From positions 186,001 to 250,000 of the forward strand of contig JAGBBX010000011.1 in the NCBI GenBank assembly GCA_017938245.1: 64,000 bases of DNA. The letters run 5' to 3'. The notes beneath the pieces are model-generated. The model ran no database searches, was not told the DNA's origin, and saw nothing but the letters and a program-made list of their open reading frames with translations. Source of the DNA: Bacteroidaceae bacterium (GTDB taxonomy: Bacteria; Bacteroidota; Bacteroidia; Bacteroidales; Bacteroidaceae). Within the stretch, counting starts at the first letter, position 1. The number at the start of each line of letters is the position of its first letter. Position numbers and translations under genes: made by a program. This document shows, piece after piece, positions 10,401-18,358 of this stretch.

Positions 10401-10602
10401 CAAGCGGGCGTGTTACGTTGTTCTCAATATCTTCGGCACTTGCTCCGGAGTAGTAGGTAAATACCATAATGGTATTTGTCTCAATATCCGGCATAAGGTC
10501 AATAGGGAGCTTCGATAGTGAGAATATACCGAATAGTGCAATCGCTAAGAAGCATAGCGATGTCATAATCGGTTTTCTTACTGAACTTTCATAAATACTC
10601 AT
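7432..10602 (-). CDS. RND multidrug efflux transporter, AcrB/HAE1 family permease
   Basis: The 1056-residue inner-membrane pump of a tripartite efflux system, exporting drugs, bile salts or other amphiphiles using the proton gradient. The length and the duplicated layout (two sets of six membrane helices, each with a large periplasmic loop) are standard for AcrB. The proton-relay aspartates D399 and D400 are present in GSVVDDAIVVLEN. The N-terminus (MSIYESSVRKPIMTSLCFLAI) starts at the first membrane helix as expected. It lies 26 nt downstream of the membrane-fusion gene in the same operon. The C-terminus is basic and lysine-rich (KNRRRSLKKQREL). Substrate specificity cannot be read from the sequence. 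Confidence 0.95.
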   Translation of the reverse strand: MSIYESSVRKPIMTSLCFLAIALFGIFSLSKLPIDLMPDIETNTIMVFTYYSGASAEDIENNVTRPLENTLNSTEHLKHITSNSRENVSVITLEFEFGYDIDDLTNDVRDKLDMVASSLPDDANNPIIFKFSTDMIPIMMISVKAEESQAALYKILDDNIVNPLARIEGVGTVSISGAPEREINIYMDPVKMEAYNISVEAVSSVISAENRNIPGGTFDIGNNTYSLRVEGEFKNPQDMLDLVVGTRNGANIYLRDVARIVDSVQERAQRSFTDGQQGAMIIVQKQSGGNSVAIANAVREELPKLQQRLPSDVELDIIVDTSENIVQTVNTLTDTIRDALIFVVLVVFIFLGRWRATVIVAITIPFSLVASFIYLFATDGSINMISLSCLSIAIGSVVDDAIVVLENITTHIERGSSPYNAAVHGTNEVGTSVMASTLTMFAVFFPLTMVTGMTGVLFKQLGWMMCIIMLISLVASLTLTPMMCAKMLKLQKKQSKLFIKIYTPIQKGLDAIDDLYARIINYAVRHRWTVLAACFGLFALSLLLAGGIKSEFFPANDNARATATIELPIGSRVEHSQDIALKLTNIWKERYGKDLKACNFTVGQADENNTFASLRDNGSHIISFNISFVPSDQRELSIDQICDQMRADVKLFPEIARSNISTGQQGMGGQSAATFEIYGHDFNETDKIAKELADKLRSNEMFTQVIISRSDYQPEYQVEFDREKLAIHGLNLSTAATYLRNRYNGSLATYFREDGDEYDVKVRYEPESRTSIEAIENIVIYSSTGKPVRIKELGKVVQKDTPPTIERKDRERIVTVDGVLAAGAVLSDGVAYGESVIEQMEIPSGIAVQVAGSYEDQQDSNRDLGQLGLIILILVFIVMASQFESLTYPFILMFSVVFALSGVLIGLYVTGSNLNIMSMLGGIMLIGMVVKNGIVLIDYIMLLRERGLGIIQACVGAAKSRLRPVLMTTCTTILGMVPMAVSQGVGAEMWRPLGIAVIGGLTVSTIMTLIYVPAMYCIFAGVGVKNRRRSLKKQRELAAYWNEHKHEEQLKHKDRN

Positions 10603-10628
10603 ATAGTGTCGTTTTTATGTTGTGTTTG

Positions 10629-11639
10629 TTACTTTATTACATTTACCTCAACTCCGTCTGCAAGTGCATTCTGACCGGCAATAACTACCTCGGCTCCTGA
10701 TGCAACACCCGAGATAAGCTCATATTTGTCGTCCATACGCTTTCCAATCTGTATCTTGTCGTAGTTAACCTTGCCATTAGAGTAGGTATAGATATAGTAG
10801 TCGCCACTACCTGCTTGTTTAATTACGGCTGCATCGGGTACTACAACGCGGCTCTCTTCACCAAAGTTGATTGTTGCGTGTCCGAACATTCCGGGGCGCA
10901 CGCGACGGTCACTGTTAGATAGTGTAATCTCAACGGGGAATGTGTGTGTAGTGGGGTCGATGGTGGGATAAACGATGTTTACTTTGCCGTTGAACAGCTC
11001 ATCGCCGTAGGTCTCGAACTGTAGCTCTACGTCGGCACCTTTCTTAACCTTTGAGTAGTATTTCTCACTAACGTTTACCTTCATCTTTACGGGGGTAATC
11101 TGCTCTATAACAAGGATGGGCTGGCCACCGTACATATCGCCGTTGTCGTAGTTGCGTGCCGATACAACGCCGTTGATGGGGCTCACAAGCACTGTGTTTT
11201 CGAGGCGGTTCTTAAGAGCCTTCTCATTTACCTCAAGCGCAGTCTTTGCATTGTCGTACTCGGCTTTTGAGGCACCGCCTACTTTGTAAAGCTCGGCTAC
11301 ACGGTTGAACTCGGTGCGCTGGTTCTCTATCTGAAGTGTCAACTGCTCAAGGTTGCTTGCATCAAGCTCTACCAATTTCTGACCTTTTACTACATTGTCG
11401 CCAACCTCTACAAGTATCTTGTCGATGCGCAGGGGAGCGTTGGGGATGATATTGTTCTTCACCTCGGCTTCAACGGTTGTGGCGAAGCGCTCGGTTTGAG
11501 CAACCATCTGTGCTGTAACTTGAGCAATCTTTACGTTGGGCTTTGTTACCTCCTGTACTGCAGTCTCTTTGGTTTCGCTGCCGCACGAGCAGAGCAGGGT
11601 TGCGGCAACCATTGTAATGAATGTAAGATTCTTCTTCAT
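10629..11639 (-). CDS. RND efflux periplasmic adaptor (membrane fusion) lipoprotein
   Basis: A 336-residue AcrA/HlyD-type adaptor linking the RND pump to the outer-membrane channel. The signal ends in a lipobox LCSC, so C19 is probably lipidated and the protein anchored in a membrane facing the periplasm. It shows a barrel-sandwich hybrid half (about 45-80), a short coiled-coil hairpin (about 95-140), the second lipoyl half (PINGVVSARNYDNGDMYGG), a beta-barrel domain and a membrane-proximal end (RVVVPDAAVIKQ). It is 14 nt downstream of the tolC-like gene and 26 nt upstream of the pump gene. Confidence 0.92.
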   Translation of the reverse strand: MKKNLTFITMVAATLLCSCGSETKETAVQEVTKPNVKIAQVTAQMVAQTERFATTVEAEVKNNIIPNAPLRIDKILVEVGDNVVKGQKLVELDASNLEQLTLQIENQRTEFNRVAELYKVGGASKAEYDNAKTALEVNEKALKNRLENTVLVSPINGVVSARNYDNGDMYGGQPILVIEQITPVKMKVNVSEKYYSKVKKGADVELQFETYGDELFNGKVNIVYPTIDPTTHTFPVEITLSNSDRRVRPGMFGHATINFGEESRVVVPDAAVIKQAGSGDYYIYTYSNGKVNYDKIQIGKRMDDKYELISGVASGAEVVIAGQNALADGVEVNVIK

Positions 11640-11653
11640 AATATTTTATGTTT

Positions 11654-12970
11654 TTATTCTTTTCCTAATACTGTGTTCAACTCGGATTGTGCTACAAGAT
11701 ATTCGAATATTGTGTTGTTGTAGGCGAGTTGTGTGTTTGTGAGCGATACCTGTGAGTTGTTAAGCTCCAATATAGTTCCCTTACCTACCTCGTAACGTTT
11801 CTGGCTGATGTTAAGACCTTTCTGTGCCTGCTCCACTGCCAATTTGCTCGACTGAAGCTGTTCGGTGCTCTTTTTCATATTGTCGATGTAGCTCTGTGCT
11901 TGCATATTCAGCATACGCTCGGTATTCAGACGGTTCTCGGCCAACTGGCTCTGCTGTATCTTGTTTGTCTTTAGCTTTGTAAAGTTGCTTGCCTTGAAGA
12001 GAGGGATGCTAAGCGACAGGGTCAGCGACGATGCGTTGCTCCAGTTGTAGTTGTGTACCTCCCAATTGGTGTTCGACATCGACTGATATTGATAGCTTCC
12101 TACAAGTGCAAGGGTGGGGTGGAACGATGTGTTCAGAATCTTGCGCTGTTTTCTAAGAAGGTCGGCATTGAGGTCTAATTGACGCAATGTTGAGTTGTTG
12201 CTAAGGTCGATGCGCTGTGTGCCTGCGGCTGCCATCTCTACCTCGTGATTCTTAAGATTGTCGTCTATTACAAGGTTGACGTCTGCTGTAATTCCCATTA
12301 GAACTTTCAGTTGCAGCTTGGCAAGCTCGACAGCGTTCTTGCCGCTTACTACTGAGGGCCAGGCGCTGTTCTTCTGAACCTCGGCGCTTAACTTATCATA
12401 TTCGCTTACGCTACCCTGGTCGAATTTCGCTTTTACGATATCGAAATTTATCTCGGCCTGCTTGTAGTTGTCCTGAAGCACTTTGTAGGAGTCTTGTGCA
12501 AGCATCAACTGATAATATGCCTTTGTAACCTGGTTTACAAGGTCTAATTTCGAACCGCGACTCTTCTCAACAGCAAGTTCAAGGTCGCTCTTGGTTAAAC
12601 TCATAGTCTTGTAAACAGCGGGTGCATATAATGGCACTGCAACCTGCAATGCACCGTTCCAAGTGTTAGAGTCGTCCATACCCATCTTGAAACTACCCAT
12701 ACTTGTCTTAATCTCGGCAACCTTAATGTTGTACGAGATTGTTCCGTCGATTGATACTGTGGGCAAAAGATTCTGCCAAGCCTCGCGCTTAGATACCTCT
12801 TTGAGCTGTATCTCCTGCTCAGCTACTTTCATCGTGGGATTCTCGCTCAATGCAAGCTCGATGGCTTTGTCGAGCGTAAGATGCATTGTGGGATTACCTT
12901 CCTGTGCGTATGTCAGCGTTACAAGCGCCAACATTGCAATCAATGTCTTAAATCGCATTTTAATGTTCAT
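11654..12970 (-). CDS. TolC-family outer membrane efflux protein
   Basis: The 438-residue outer-membrane channel subunit of the tripartite RND system. A signal peptide (about 1-22, ending TYA) is followed by two structurally repeated long-helix OEP domains; the repeats open with LTLDKAIELALSENPTMKVAEQEIQLKE and close with VSLTNTQLAYNNTIFEYLVAQSELNTVLGKE-type segments that form the alpha-barrel. It is the first transport gene after tetR (18 nt downstream) and precedes the adaptor by 14 nt. Confidence 0.92.
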   Translation of the reverse strand: MNIKMRFKTLIAMLALVTLTYAQEGNPTMHLTLDKAIELALSENPTMKVAEQEIQLKEVSKREAWQNLLPTVSIDGTISYNIKVAEIKTSMGSFKMGMDDSNTWNGALQVAVPLYAPAVYKTMSLTKSDLELAVEKSRGSKLDLVNQVTKAYYQLMLAQDSYKVLQDNYKQAEINFDIVKAKFDQGSVSEYDKLSAEVQKNSAWPSVVSGKNAVELAKLQLKVLMGITADVNLVIDDNLKNHEVEMAAAGTQRIDLSNNSTLRQLDLNADLLRKQRKILNTSFHPTLALVGSYQYQSMSNTNWEVHNYNWSNASSLTLSLSIPLFKASNFTKLKTNKIQQSQLAENRLNTERMLNMQAQSYIDNMKKSTEQLQSSKLAVEQAQKGLNISQKRYEVGKGTILELNNSQVSLTNTQLAYNNTIFEYLVAQSELNTVLGKE

Positions 12971-12988
12971 AAATACTTTATTTATTGT

Positions 12989-13642
12989 TTATTCTTTGTT
13001 CTTCTTTTCGTTAAGTTTATCTATAAATTCTTCAATTATCTTTTGTCCTTTTTCGGTTGCTATCCCTCGTAGATAGAAAAGTATAAAAGCTTTTCCAAGC
13101 TCCTCGGGCGATTGGTTCTCGAACTGTTGCTCAAGTGTGATGAGTTTAAGGTCGTGATGAAGGATATAAGTGAGTACATCAAGATTTATATCTTCACGAA
13201 ACAGTCCCTCTTCTATGCCTTGACGCATAAGATGTCTGAATTTATGTTGGTTCAGACGTTCGCGCCGGTCGTTATTTTGCTTAATCTCGGGCAACTTCTG
13301 AAGGTCTATGAAAAATTGCTTGTTAACGTTGTTCATTATCGCAAAATAGACCTCGTACATTGTTAGAATTACGTCGAGTGTGTTGCGAGAGTTTGCACGC
13401 AGATGTTCAAGGACTTTATCCGACGTATAACGATGCAGATGTACTAAACAGGTTCTAAGCAACTGGTCTTTATCGGCAAAATGCTCATATATGGTGCGCT
13501 TCGATACTCCTAGTTCGTGGGCAATATCATCCATCCTTACGCATTTTATACCTTTAGTAAGAAATAGCTTGCTTGCACCGTCTATTATGCGCTGGTGGAC
13601 ATTAGTGCTGTTGTCGTTGTTTTCGATTTTCTTTACTGTCAT
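12989..13642 (-). CDS. TetR/AcrR family transcriptional regulator
   Basis: A 217-residue one-component repressor that probably controls its own operon. The N-terminal helix-turn-helix is clear (MDDIAHELGVSKRTIYEHFADKDQLL, about residues 37-62). The C-terminal ligand-binding domain is divergent, so the inducer cannot be guessed. It is the first gene of the efflux operon, and a perfect 11-bp inverted repeat overlaps the promoter just upstream, the expected place for its operator. The C-terminus is lysine-rich. Autoregulation is inferred from this arrangement. Confidence 0.9.
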   Translation of the reverse strand: MTVKKIENNDNSTNVHQRIIDGASKLFLTKGIKCVRMDDIAHELGVSKRTIYEHFADKDQLLRTCLVHLHRYTSDKVLEHLRANSRNTLDVILTMYEVYFAIMNNVNKQFFIDLQKLPEIKQNNDRRERLNQHKFRHLMRQGIEEGLFREDINLDVLTYILHHDLKLITLEQQFENQSPEELGKAFILFYLRGIATEKGQKIIEEFIDKLNEKKNKE

Positions 13643-13688
13643 AATTGTGCTTACAGCGTTATTTCTGCAATTTTATCTTTTAGCGTTG

Positions 13689-13719
13689 CAAAGGTACAAA
13701 GAAAACTTTTCTCTAGCAA
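13689..13719 (-). promoter_or_regulatory. Bacteroidota-type promoter of the tetR-efflux operon
   Basis: On the minus strand TTTTTG (the -33 element, with TTG at 13719-13717), a 20-nt spacer and TACCTTTG (the -7 element at 13696-13689) match the Bacteroidota primary-sigma consensus exactly. The tetR start is about 45 nt downstream. Confidence 0.75.
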
Positions 13720-13729
13720 AAAGTTTTCT
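13700..13729. promoter_or_regulatory. Candidate TetR operator
   Basis: Perfect 11-bp inverted repeat AGAAAACTTTT / AAAAGTTTTCT with an 8-nt centre. It covers the spacer and the -33 element of the tetR promoter, so binding would block RNA polymerase. Assignment to this TetR is by position. Confidence 0.55.
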
Positions 13730-13759
13730 GTATTTAAGAGCACTAATTAAGTTTTTTTA

Positions 13760-14031
13760 GTAATAAATTAAGTTGTTCAGGGTGGGCTTTGCGATTTTAG
13801 CTGTTACATCCTAAAAAAACTGTTATTTCTTTGTTGAAATAGCTATTGTTTAAGGGCAAAATTATTCAATGTGTCGTTTTATGCAATTTTCTTTAAAAGA
13901 CTCACTGTATTACAGTGTGGTATCGGTTCTTGGAAAATTGGTTCTTGTAATATGTAATCTTATTTCACAAAAGTGTTTTTTTTGCTCACAATTTTAATGT
14001 TTGTTTTTTATGTTTTTTGGTGGATAAATGA
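13760..14031. other. AT-rich intergenic stretch between the efflux promoter and the small-peptide promoter
   Basis: No coding sequence was recognised. The only notable structure is a short palindrome CACTGTATTACAGTG near 13902-13916. The rest is T-rich spacer. Confidence 0.4.
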
Positions 14032-14095
14032 TTGTATATATAGAAAATAGTCTATATATTTGTAGTGCTTACATCCTCACACCCTAATTAGGGTG
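14032..14095 (+). promoter_or_regulatory. Promoter and leader palindrome of the 44-aa secreted peptide
   Basis: TTG at 14032-14034, a 20-nt spacer and TATATTTG at 14055-14062 form a perfect Bacteroidota promoter. The expected transcript would begin near 14069. A 16-nt palindrome CACCCTAATTAGGGTG (14080-14095) lies in the leader, 13 nt before the start codon, and could be an operator or an RNA stem. Confidence 0.65.
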
Positions 14096-14108
14096 ACTAT
14101 TTGTTATT

Positions 14109-14243
14109 ATGGATTTGGACACTAAGAAAAACTATATACTTTTTTTGCTTCTTTTTGTTTGTGCGTTTGTGGCATATTCACAAGAGGATGGTACGCGAGT
14201 ACGTAAATACTTGCGTGCCGATGATGAATATGTAGCTCCCTAA
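14109..14243 (+). CDS. 44-aa predicted secreted or membrane peptide, unknown
   Basis: A short frame not resembling any family I know. It reads MDLDTKKNYILFLLLFVCAF at the start: a short charged N-terminus, a hydrophobic core of about 14 residues and a possible cleavage site at VAYSQ. A charged tail of about 20 residues follows (EDGTRVRKYLRADDEYVAP). It has its own consensus promoter and leader palindrome upstream and an 16-bp hairpin downstream, so it is a complete small transcription unit and not spurious. The mature part would be about 20 residues, or the whole could be a single-pass membrane peptide. It could also be the remnant of a larger exported protein cut by a stop codon. Confidence 0.55.
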   Translation: MDLDTKKNYILFLLLFVCAFVAYSQEDGTRVRKYLRADDEYVAP

Positions 14244-14260
14244 TATATAATTAAGGTATA

Positions 14261-14305
14261 ATAATTAAAGCCTCAAGACTTTTACAGTTTTGAGGCTTTA
14301 ATTAT
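14261..14305. terminator. Bidirectional terminator hairpin
   Basis: ATAATTAAAGCCTCAA and TTGAGGCTTTAATTAT form a 16-bp stem around a 13-nt loop between the small plus-strand peptide gene and the convergent 147-aa gene. The A/T-rich outer arms supply a T run in both directions. Confidence 0.75.
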
Positions 14306-14323
14306 ATAAAGGTGTAAGATGTG

Positions 14324-14767
14324 TTACTCCTCTAACAGTTTCTTTAGAAACTCGTCCATCTCTTTGTCGAAGTTCTTCATTAGGTCGTCGTTGATGATGT
14401 AGGTGTCGTCGTCGACGTAGAGCAGGTCAACGATGGTCTCTTTGTCGTCGTCGATGAGCAGGCACGAGTAGGGCTTTAGGATATTCATATTCTCGAGTGT
14501 GCCGGCCTCTTGCGCCTCGGTTAGTTTGTTGCGCAGTGTGGCTTCTATAATGTCGTAGCAGTGCTCTTGATTAAAATGCTCCCATTCGCTTATGTGTGTG
14601 CTTGCAAGCGTGCGGTCGTCGTCGTCGAAGATGGTGAGGCTGCCGCTCTCGGTGTTTACGTGAAAGTGAAAGTCGGTAATGCTTGTCTCTTCGGTGGTTA
14701 CGAAACTGCGTGCCATCGTTTCGATGGCTTTTTGCAGGTTGCTGTTCGATTCTTTACTGAGTAACAT
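14324..14767 (-). CDS. Conserved-type hypothetical protein, 147 aa, acidic
   Basis: No family recognised. It is a soluble, strongly acidic cytosolic protein without signal peptide or membrane helix. It contains runs of aspartate (IFDDDDRTLAS, LLIDDDKETIVDLLYVDDD) and an acidic helical C-terminus (FDKEMDEFLKKLLEE). Alternating beta-like segments suggest a small alpha/beta domain. It lies 49 nt downstream of secA on the same strand, so the two may be transcribed together, but no functional link is visible. Confidence 0.65.
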   Translation of the reverse strand: MLLSKESNSNLQKAIETMARSFVTTEETSITDFHFHVNTESGSLTIFDDDDRTLASTHISEWEHFNQEHCYDIIEATLRNKLTEAQEAGTLENMNILKPYSCLLIDDDKETIVDLLYVDDDTYIINDDLMKNFDKEMDEFLKKLLEE

Positions 14768-14815
14768 AGTTGCTGCTTTTTATTGGTTCATTGAAACTGC
14801 TGTAAACTGTCGGAC

Positions 14816-17800
14816 TTAAAGGTTTTTGCCGTGACAGTTCTTGAATTTCTTACCGCTGCCGCAGGGACAGGGGTCGTTTCGGCCTACTGTCTTATCGACG
14901 CGTACCGGCTCGCGACGCATCGAACGTGTGTCGTTCTGTGCTGCTGCCTGCTGGTTGGGGTCGTTGAGGTCGGCTTTTATTTCGTTATAATGTTGTTGCT
15001 GACGAGGACGCTCGGGCTGTGGTGCCTGGTTCACTCTTGCAGGGTCAATCTGTGGTATCTGTCCGCGTGTGAGGATAGATACTGTCTGGTCGTTAATCTT
15101 TGTTACCATCTTGTCGAACAGATTTACCGACTCGAGTTTGAAGATGAGCAGAGGATCTTTCTGTTCGTAGCTTGCATTCTGTACCGAGTGCTTAAGCTCG
15201 TCGAGGTCGCGAAGGTTCTCTTTCCAGGCGTTGTCGATGGTGTGCAGCAGGATAGCCTTCTGGAAGCACTTTATAATCTCTTTGCTCTGTGTCTCGTAGG
15301 CTTTTACAATGCTTACGGGGATATTATACAACAGGCGACCGTCGGTAATGGGAACCGATACAATGCCATCTTTACCCTCGGTCTTTTGGTATATATACTC
15401 GATGTTGGGCCGGGCAGTGCTTGCCATACGCTCGGTTTTGCGTTTGAAATTCTCGATGGCTGCATCGAAACATTTCTCGGCACGGGCCTCGGGGTCGAGT
15501 TTGTCATACTCCTCTTGTGTAGCAAAAGGAAGTTCCATTGCCAATATTCTAAGGAACTCGAGTTTCGCATCGTCGTAGGGGAAATTTTCGGCGATATTGC
15601 AGCAACGGTCCCAAATCATATTTACAATATCCATACCGATACGCTCTCCAATGAGGGCGTGGCGGCGTTTGGTGTAAATTACGGTACGCTGTTTGTTCAT
15701 TACGTCGTCATACTCGAGCAGGCGTTTACGTATACCGAAGTTGTTCTCTTCGACCTTCTTCTGTGCACGCTCTATCTGCTTGGTCATAAGGCTGCTCTCA
15801 ATCATCTCGCCATCGGCCATTCCAACATATTTGTTGTCCATAAGCTTGGCTATCTTGTCGCTTCCGAACAGACGCATCAGGTTGTCTTCGAGCGATACGA
15901 AGAATACCGATGAACCGGGGTCGCCCTGACGTCCGGCACGTCCGCGCAGCTGACGGTCGACACGACGCGACTCGTGGCGCTCGGTACCGATTATTGCAAG
16001 ACCACCTGCTGCCTTTACCTCGTCGCTGAGCTTGATATCGGTACCACGACCTGCCATATTGGTGGCAATGGTCACTGTTCCCGAAAGACCGGCCTTTGCT
16101 ACAATATCGGCCTCTTTCTGGTGCAGCTTTGCATTGAGGACGTTGTGCTGTATCTTACGCATTGTGAGCATACGGCTCAGCATCTCTGAAATCTCTACCG
16201 ATGTTGTACCCACAAGAACAGGACGACCCTGCTGTACAAGGCTCTCAATCTCCTCGATTACTGCTTTGTATTTCTCGCGCTTGGTCTTGTAGATGCGGTC
16301 GTTCATATCGTTACGCGCAATGGGGCGGTTGGTGGGTATTACTACCACGTCCAACTTGTAGATATCCCAAAATTCGCCAGCCTCGGTCTCGGCTGTACCG
16401 GTCATTCCCGACAGCTTGTGATACATACGGAAGTAGTTTTGCAGGGTGATTGTGGCGAATGTTTGCGATGCTGCCTCAACCTTTACGCGCTCTTTGGCCT
16501 CGATAGCCTGGTGCAGACCATCGGAGTAGCGGCGGCCCTCCATAATACGTCCTGTCTGCTCGTCGACAATCTTAATCTTTCCATCTTCGCTTACCACATA
16601 CTCTATATCGCGGTCGAACATTGTGTAGGCCTTCAACAGCTGATTTATGGTGTGTATACGTTCCGATTTTACGGCATAGTCGGCAAGCATCTTGTCTTTG
16701 CGGTCGAGTTTCTCCTCATTTGTAAGGCTGCTGTTCTCGAGCTCCGACATCTGAGTGGCAATGTCGGGAAGCACGAAGAATTCGCGGTCTTGCGAGTTAC
16801 CTGTGATAAGCTCGATACCTTTGTCGGTGAGGTCGACACTATTGTTTTTCTCGTCAATGACAAAGTATAGGGGCTCTACTGCCTCGGGCATACGCTTGTT
16901 GTTCTGCTCCATATAATACTCCTCGGTTTTCAGTAGTCCCGATTTTACTCCGGGTTCGCTCAGAAGTTTTATAAGGGGCTTGTTCTTTGGAAGTGCCTTG
17001 TGGCTGCGGAATAGCGATACATAACCCTCGGCTACCTCGTCCTTGTTCTCGGAGTATATCTTGCGACGTGCTTCGGCAAGGTATTCGGTGGCGAGTTTTT
17101 TCTGCACATCCACCAGACGCTCTACTATGGGGCGGAACTCCTCGAACATCTGGTCGGCGGTGCGGGGTACAGGGCCTGCTATGATAAGGGGGGTACGGGC
17201 ATCATCGATAAGCACCGAGTCGACCTCATCGACAATGGCATAGTTGTGTATGCGCTGTACAAGGTCGTCGGGCTGCATTGCCATATTGTCGCGCAGGTAA
17301 TCGAAACCAAACTCGTTGTTGGTACCAAAGGTGATGTCGGCAAGGTAGGCGTTACGGCGTGCTTCTGAGTTGGGCTGGTGCTTGTCGATACAGTCGACGC
17401 TGAGTCCGTGGAACATATAAAGGGGCCCCATCCACTCCGAGTCGCGCTTGGCAAGATAGTCGTTCACTGTTACCACGTGAACACCGTTGCCGGTGAGTGC
17501 GTTCAAGAATACGGGAAGGGTAGCTACGAGAGTCTTACCCTCACCGGTTGCCATCTCGGCAATCTTGCCTTTGTGAAGTACCACACCACCAAACAACTGA
17601 ACATCGTAGTGAACCATATTCCACTTTGTGTCGTTGCCTCCGGCTGTCCAATGGTTACTGTATATCGCATTGTCTCCCTCGATGCGCACAAAATCGAATT
17701 TTGCGGCAAGGTCGCGGTCGAACTGTGTTGCCTTTACTATTGTCTCCTCGTTCTCTGTGAAACGGCGGGCGGTATCTTTTACTATGGCGAATGCCTCGGG

Positions 17801-18121
17801 CAGTGCCTCGTCGAGTGCCTTGTCGAGTTTCTCAAGAACCTCTTTCTCTAATTTGTCTATCTGGTTAAAGATACTCTCGCGCTTATCAATCTCGGTTCTC
17901 TCGATGCTCTCTTTAAGCTCGGCAATTTTACGACGCTCTTCGGTTACTGTGCTCTGAATCTTTGTCCTAAGCTTGGCTGAACGCTCACGCAACCCGTCGT
18001 TGCTGAGTGCAGATATCTCGGGGTATACAGCTTTTACTTTATCTACCCAGGGCTTAATCTCGCGTGCATCACGGCTTGCTTTGTTTCCAAAAAGTTTACT
18101 TATAAATTCGTTAAATCCCAT
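14816..18121 (-). CDS. secA: Preprotein translocase ATPase SecA
   Basis: The ATPase motor that drives unfolded preproteins through SecYEG. At 1101 residues it has the long form usual in Bacteroidota, with an insertion compared with the ~900-residue E. coli protein. Walker A is MATGEGKT, the DEAD-type motif is IVDEVDSVL, and the second helicase domain carries [13 protein letters not shown] and [20 protein letters not shown]. The C-terminal zinc motif [13 protein letters not shown] (SecB/ribosome-binding tail) is intact. The start [14 protein letters not shown] is the usual SecA N-terminus. It is the first gene of its unit; the acidic hypothetical gene follows. Confidence 0.98.
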   Translation of the reverse strand: MGFNEFISKLFGNKASRDAREIKPWVDKVKAVYPEISALSNDGLRERSAKLRTKIQSTVTEERRKIAELKESIERTEIDKRESIFNQIDKLEKEVLEKLDKALDEALPEAFAIVKDTARRFTENEETIVKATQFDRDLAAKFDFVRIEGDNAIYSNHWTAGGNDTKWNMVHYDVQLFGGVVLHKGKIAEMATGEGKTLVATLPVFLNALTGNGVHVVTVNDYLAKRDSEWMGPLYMFHGLSVDCIDKHQPNSEARRNAYLADITFGTNNEFGFDYLRDNMAMQPDDLVQRIHNYAIVDEVDSVLIDDARTPLIIAGPVPRTADQMFEEFRPIVERLVDVQKKLATEYLAEARRKIYSENKDEVAEGYVSLFRSHKALPKNKPLIKLLSEPGVKSGLLKTEEYYMEQNNKRMPEAVEPLYFVIDEKNNSVDLTDKGIELITGNSQDREFFVLPDIATQMSELENSSLTNEEKLDRKDKMLADYAVKSERIHTINQLLKAYTMFDRDIEYVVSEDGKIKIVDEQTGRIMEGRRYSDGLHQAIEAKERVKVEAASQTFATITLQNYFRMYHKLSGMTGTAETEAGEFWDIYKLDVVVIPTNRPIARNDMNDRIYKTKREKYKAVIEEIESLVQQGRPVLVGTTSVEISEMLSRMLTMRKIQHNVLNAKLHQKEADIVAKAGLSGTVTIATNMAGRGTDIKLSDEVKAAGGLAIIGTERHESRRVDRQLRGRAGRQGDPGSSVFFVSLEDNLMRLFGSDKIAKLMDNKYVGMADGEMIESSLMTKQIERAQKKVEENNFGIRKRLLEYDDVMNKQRTVIYTKRRHALIGERIGMDIVNMIWDRCCNIAENFPYDDAKLEFLRILAMELPFATQEEYDKLDPEARAEKCFDAAIENFKRKTERMASTARPNIEYIYQKTEGKDGIVSVPITDGRLLYNIPVSIVKAYETQSKEIIKCFQKAILLHTIDNAWKENLRDLDELKHSVQNASYEQKDPLLIFKLESVNLFDKMVTKINDQTVSILTRGQIPQIDPARVNQAPQPERPRQQQHYNEIKADLNDPNQQAAAQNDTRSMRREPVRVDKTVGRNDPCPCGSGKKFKNCHGKNL

Positions 18122-18319
18122 TATGTATTTAAATTGTAGTTATTCTTAAATTCGTAAATTTTTGCGAAGATAACAATAAAATGGCAATCTTCTATTATAT
18201 AAATAAGAAAAAGTTTCTCTCTTTTTATGGTTGTATATACAAAAAGCGTGCCAATATGTGAAATAACTCATGTTTTGTATTTATTTTGGTAGCTTTATGA
18301 CAATATGACATTTTTTTAC

Positions 18320-18327
18320 TATCTTTG
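18320..18327 (+). promoter_or_regulatory. Candidate -7 element for the GH110 gene
   Basis: TATCTTTG matches TAnnTTTG and sits 32 nt before the start codon. A convincing -33 TTG at the right distance is not visible, so expression may need an activator. Confidence 0.45.
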
Positions 18328-18358
18328 CAAAAAATGATAATTAAGAGACTCCTAAATT

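Noticed and set aside
14831-15913. A 360-codon plus-strand frame opposite secA
   Set aside because: It is a mirror of conserved secA codons; its Cys/Leu/Val-rich translation has no domain and the secA frame is certain.
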